64,000 nucleotides of DNA from Ancistrus triradiatus (lineage: Eukaryota; Chordata; Actinopteri; Siluriformes; Loricariidae): contig JAJAGP010001360.1 in the NCBI GenBank assembly GCA_025084515.1, forward strand, positions 62,001-126,000, in the 5' to 3' direction. The notes below the pieces were generated by a model. It was given only the letters and a program-made list of their open reading frames with translations, searched no databases and was not told where the DNA came from. Positions within the stretch are counted from its first letter, which is position 1, and the number at the start of each line of letters is the position of its first letter. Made by a program: the position numbers and the translations under genes. Shown one piece after another: positions 59,967 through 64,000 of this stretch.

Positions 59967-60500
59967 GCGGGAAGTAGGGGTGCTGGGGGTGCTGCAGCAC
60001 TCCCTCTTGGTATAATTGGAAAATACCTGTAACTGTAAAAATATAGCAGTCTCTGTGTGGTTATTGCTTTTCGCTATAGCAATTAACTATTTTGTGGCAT
60101 CCTTGTGAAAGTCAAACCAACAAAAACAGAAATAGTAGGTCTACATTCTTTATTATACAGTCTGTATACCGACAGACAGATTACCAACCCTGTTAAGGAC
60201 TATTACCAATCAACATGAATAACATAAATACAGAGACACACCTCAGTCCACTCTCACATGATTTGCACCAGCATGGTATGCGTACATCACAAATTCACGT
60301 AATATAAATACGCACAACTTAACACTTTCAGTCACATTAAAAGTTCACATGCTATGAGTTTTTTTGTAATAAAAAATGATGCTCACACACATAAAACAAG
60401 GCACACAGACACACACATAAATCGCAAAATAAATAGACCATTGGGTCACGTGTTGCACTAGGAAGGCCAACACCTCCCAGCACCCCCTACGTAAAATATG
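59967..60500. mobile_element. MITE-like element with inverted ends
   Basis: Left gtaggggtgctgggggtg and right cacctcccagcaccccctac are inverted copies with a few differences. The interior is AT-rich and non-coding. Class unknown. Confidence 0.5.
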
Positions 60501-61368
60501 TTTTTGCGGCAATGGGGGTGAGGGAGAGGTACAAATGAAATCTTGTTCGATTGCGTTGGAAATGTATTTGTCAAAGGCATCATTGAGGCATCAATCTCCT
60601 TGGGGATTCCCTACTCAGTGGCCAAGTTTGCGTTTACAAAGTCAATCAAGGCTTTAACACAAACATGGTGGAAGGTAGTACAGGCAAATGGGGATATAAA
60701 AAGATTTCTATGGCATGCTTAGTTTGCAAGGCACCATGTTGCATTATATATATTCTGCCTGCTAAAACCACAAGACAGACATTACCAGATGACAGCCTCC
60801 TTCCTGACAACATAGGGCTCATTTTGTCAACACTACATGCAATTCGCACAACCACACACAAAAGTATCAGAATACCTCAGATCTTTTGAAAAATTAAACA
60901 CTTCATTCATAATTATACAAAAATGTATAAAACCCTAATTTCGTCACTTTTAGGCACAGACAGTGTTCATATAATCTAATTCTGTTTGAAAACAGTTAAA
61001 CACTGCAGTGCTCAATTTATTACACTTTTAACATTTTTTTTAACATACTTTTCTAATTATATAGTCTGAGTTTGATTTTATTGTGAGATACATTTACAGT
61101 AAAGTAAATAAATAACCAAACACAACAAAGACGACCAGTACTGCACACTGATGAATGTTTATTCCTCTCGATCATCAGCCAATACATCCATGCTTTTTCA
61201 AAGGTTACCTCTTGCCCTGAATTTTAGAACAGAACAGGGCTGGACGCAGACTGATTTTACTTGGGGTGCAGTGAAATTTTCTGGGGGAGTGTCATGTGAT
61301 GGTACATAGGTGGGGTCTAGTTTGGTGTAGTGAGTAATCTAAACACGTCTAAGGGGGGCAATATATTA
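60501..61368. other. Sequence upstream of THSD7B exon 1, nothing recognised
   Basis: The plus-strand frame 60665-60889 (CLVCKAPCCIIYILPAKTT) is unrecognised and short. No promoter or UTR exon could be supported. Confidence 0.4.
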
Positions 61369-63784
61369 CAACCCCTGGCAAAAATTATGGAATCACCGAC
61401 CTCGGAGGATGTTCATTCAGTTGTTTAATTTTGTCGAAAAAAAGCAGATCACAGACATGACACAAAACTAAAGTAATTTGAAATGGCACCTTTCTGGCTT
61501 TAAGAAACACTATAAGAAATCAAGAAAAAAAAATTGTGGCAGTCAGTAAAGGCTAATTTTTCAGACCAAGCAGAGGGGAAAAAAATATGGAATCACTCAA
61601 TTCTGGGGAAAACATTATGGAATCATGAAAAACAAACAAACAAAAGAACACTCCAACACATCACTAGTATTTTGTTGCACCACCTCTGGCTTTTATAATA
61701 GCTTGCAGTCTCTGAGGCATGGACTTAATGAGTGACAAACAGTACTCTTCATCAATCTGGCTCCAACTTTCTCTGATTGCTGTTGCCAGATCAGCTTTGC
61801 AGGTTGGAGCCTTGTCATGGACCATTTTCTTCAACTTCTACCAAAGATTTTCAATTGGATTGAGGTCCGAACTATTTGCAGGCCATGAAACTGACCTTAT
61901 GTGTCTTTTTTCAAGGAATGTTTTCACAGTTTTTGCTCTATGGCAAGATGCATTATCATCTTGAAAAATGATTTCATCATCCCCAAACATCCTGTCAATT
62001 GACTGGATAAGAAAAGTGTCCAAAATATTAACGGAAACTTGTGCATTTATTGAAGATGTAATGACAGCCATCTCCTCAGTGCCTTTACCTGACATGCAGC
62101 CCCATATCATCAATGACTGTGGAAATTTGCATGTTCTCTTCAGTCATCTTTATAAAACTCATTGGAACGGCACTAAACTAAAAGTTCCAGCATCATTAAC
62201 TTGCCCAATGCAGATCCACGATTCACCACTGAACATGACTTTCATCCAGTCATCCACAGTCTACGATTGCTTTTCCCATTGTAACCTTGTTCTTTTCTGT
62301 TTAGGTGTTAATGATGGCTTTCGTTTAGCTTTTTTGTATGTAAATCACATTTCCTTTAGGTGGTTTCTTACAGTTCGGTCACAGACGTTGACTCCAGTTT
62401 CCTCCCATTCGTTCCTCATTAGTGTGATCGCCTATATAGGCACACACTATTGTTATCCGATTCTGAACATTCCAAAATTTTTGATGCGTATCAACTGCTG
62501 CAATTTTCGAGATATCAACCCCGTTCCAGTGCCATTGCGTCCGGTCGGGTCGGGAATGGTGTGCTTGTATAGGGCTTTCTGGTCGGACTTTGGGGGGCCA
62601 CACAGGGGCCCCTGTAAAGTCCCAAATTTTCCCATAGGAAATAAATGGGCCCAAAGTTAACGAACCATAAATCAATCAGTTTGCAAAATACAGCCACAAA
62701 ATTCGGCAGGTCCCGGGTGCCATCTGAGATGACATGTCATGTCCATTGGGCCCCTGAAGACCCCGGCTGGGCACTGGGGCCCCTGGAGGGCCAATGACCG
62801 TAACTCAAGTCAGTTTTCAACCTACGGCCACGAAATTTGGAAGACTTGGTCCCGGGTGCAATCTGAAGTGACATGTGATGCCCATGGGTCCCCTGTGGAC
62901 CCCGACTGGGCACTGGGGCCCCTGGCGGGCCAATGACCGTAACTCAGTCAGTTTTCAACCTATTGCCACGAAATTCGGCAGGCTTGATCCCCGGCGTAAT
63001 CTGAGGTGAGATGTGATGCCCATGGGACCCCTCTTGACCCTGGCTGGGAACTGGGGCTCCTGGCGGCCCAATGACTGTAACTCAGTCAATTATTGACCTA
63101 TGGCAACGAAATTCAGCAGGCTTGGCCCCGGGGGCACCCTGTGGTGACTTAATTACCTATGGGTCCATGAGATACACTAAGGTTTGGCCATTGCAGAGTG
63201 GCAATCACACTCGCATTTTCTTCAGGAAATGCACCTCTCTAGTTTGTTTTGTTGTGCATTTTCTCTTTTTGAGACATATTTAAGTTTTCTTACGCTTGAT
63301 CTTGACGCTTTGATGTCTTCCTTGGTCTACCAGTATGTTTGCCTTTAACAACCTCCCCATGTTGTTTGTATTTGGTCCAGATTTTAGACACAGCTGACTA
63401 TGAACACCCAACATCTTTTGCAACATTGCGTGATGATTTACCCTCTTTTAAGAGTTTGATAATCCTCTCCTTTGTTTCAATTGACATCTCTCGTGTTGGA
63501 AATTAGTTTTGGGAATGAAAATTTACAGGGTGATTCCATAATTTTTCCTCAGAATTGAATGATTCCATAATTTTTTCCCTCTGCTTGGTCTAAAAAATTA
63601 ACCGTTACTGACTGCCACAATTTTTTTTCTTGATTTCTTTGAGTGTTTCGTAAAGCCAGAAAGTTGCCATATGAAATGACTTTAGTTTTGTGTCATGTCT
63701 GTGATCTGCTTTTTTTCGACAAAATTAAACAACTGAATGAACATCCTCCGAGGCCGGTGATTCCATAATTTTTGCCAGGGGTTG
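61369..63784 (-). mobile_element. Tc1/mariner-type transposon with an inserted tandem array
   Basis: Ends CAACCCCTGGCAAAAATTAT (61369) and its inverse at 63784, with a TA at 61367-61368 and long inverted repeats. The minus-strand transposase starts near 63487 (MSIETKERIIKLLKEGKSSR, NVAKDVG) and runs through a helix-turn-helix and RPRKTSKRQD. It is then broken by the array at 62430-63235, and resumes with RNHLKEMCFTYKKAKRKPS. VMFSGESW shows Gly instead of the first catalytic Asp. FQDDNASCHRAKTV (second D) and SDLNPIENLW (final E) are kept (62113-61838), followed by a C-terminus to about 61675 (RGGATKY). Confidence 0.88.
62430..63235. repeat. Inserted sequence with tandem units of about 136 bp
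   Basis: gccac(g/a)aaattcggcagg-like phrases start at 62693, 62827, 62965 and 63103 (134-138 bp apart), each followed by tcccgggtgc and then actggggcccctgg plus gggccaatgaccgtaactca. The left part (62440-62660) is a related single-copy lead-in. It lies within the transposase gene of the 61369-63784 element. Confidence 0.85.
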
Positions 63785-64000
63785 CACATAAACACAGCAT
63801 TTTGCATTTGTGGAGACAAAAAACAAAGCAGAATTTCTGAAAAAAAGGACCCTAATCATCTCTTAGCCTAGAAGTGGCCTGAATTTGTTCACATCACAGG
63901 CTATATACAGTATCCTCTCTCGCAAGACAGCAAGGGAAGAATGTGAGATGACGGTTCTACTCAATGAGCCACAGTGGCACCCGAAATCAGAATTAAGAAA
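63785..64000. other. Right edge of the window, nothing recognised
   Basis: No gene or repeat named. Confidence 0.5.

Noticed and set aside
61968..62660. 230-codon plus-strand frame
   Set aside because: Antisense of the transposase at 61838-62300 running into the inserted array; no protein signature on plus.

Overview
The window is vertebrate nuclear DNA. Coding sequence is split by GT-AG introns, and the introns are packed with Tc1/mariner DNA transposons, CR1/L2- and RTE-type LINEs, Ty3/Gypsy-type LTR elements and tRNA-derived SINEs. This mix, especially the many Tc1-like copies, points to a teleost fish. I cannot support a species from sequence alone. There are no operons, CRISPR arrays or prokaryotic signals.

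The only host gene I can support is THSD7B (thrombospondin type-1 domain containing 7B), read on the minus strand from about 58.2 kb down to 0.88 kb. Four consecutive coding exons were found: the signal-peptide exon (58073-58213), a large exon with the first TSP1 repeats (18822-19668), a third (14249-14497) and a fourth (877-1037). Splice sites and reading phases agree at all three junctions. The first coding intron is about 38.4 kb. The rest of the gene lies beyond the left edge, and any further 5' UTR exon and the promoter probably lie beyond 58213.

Everything else recognised is intronic or upstream mobile DNA. 0.9-14.2 kb: two Tc1 families, a MITE-like element, a Gypsy remnant with coding-like minisatellites and a SINE. 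14.5-18.8 kb: an inverted-repeat element and a third Tc1-type family. 19.7-58 kb: a 3.7-kb CR1/L2-type LINE, a second rearranged copy of it holding a GC/CpG-rich block of about 665 bp, more Tc1 copies, an L2 LINE, an RTE LINE, a 180-bp perfect direct repeat, a solo LTR with 5-bp target duplication and nested SINE, and a large GC-rich LTR retroelement with a Gag remnant and a minisatellite. 58.5-63.8 kb: a Gypsy integrase/LTR remnant and a 2.4-kb Tc1/mariner-type element whose transposase is interrupted by a tandem array of about 136-bp units. Every transposase or polymerase reading frame examined carries stops, frameshifts, deletions or a lost catalytic residue.

No new multi-gene system was seen. 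The most interesting items are the GC-rich block inside the LINE copy, the minisatellites within LTR elements, the perfect 180-bp repeat, and unannotated stretches that may be conserved regulatory DNA in the THSD7B introns.
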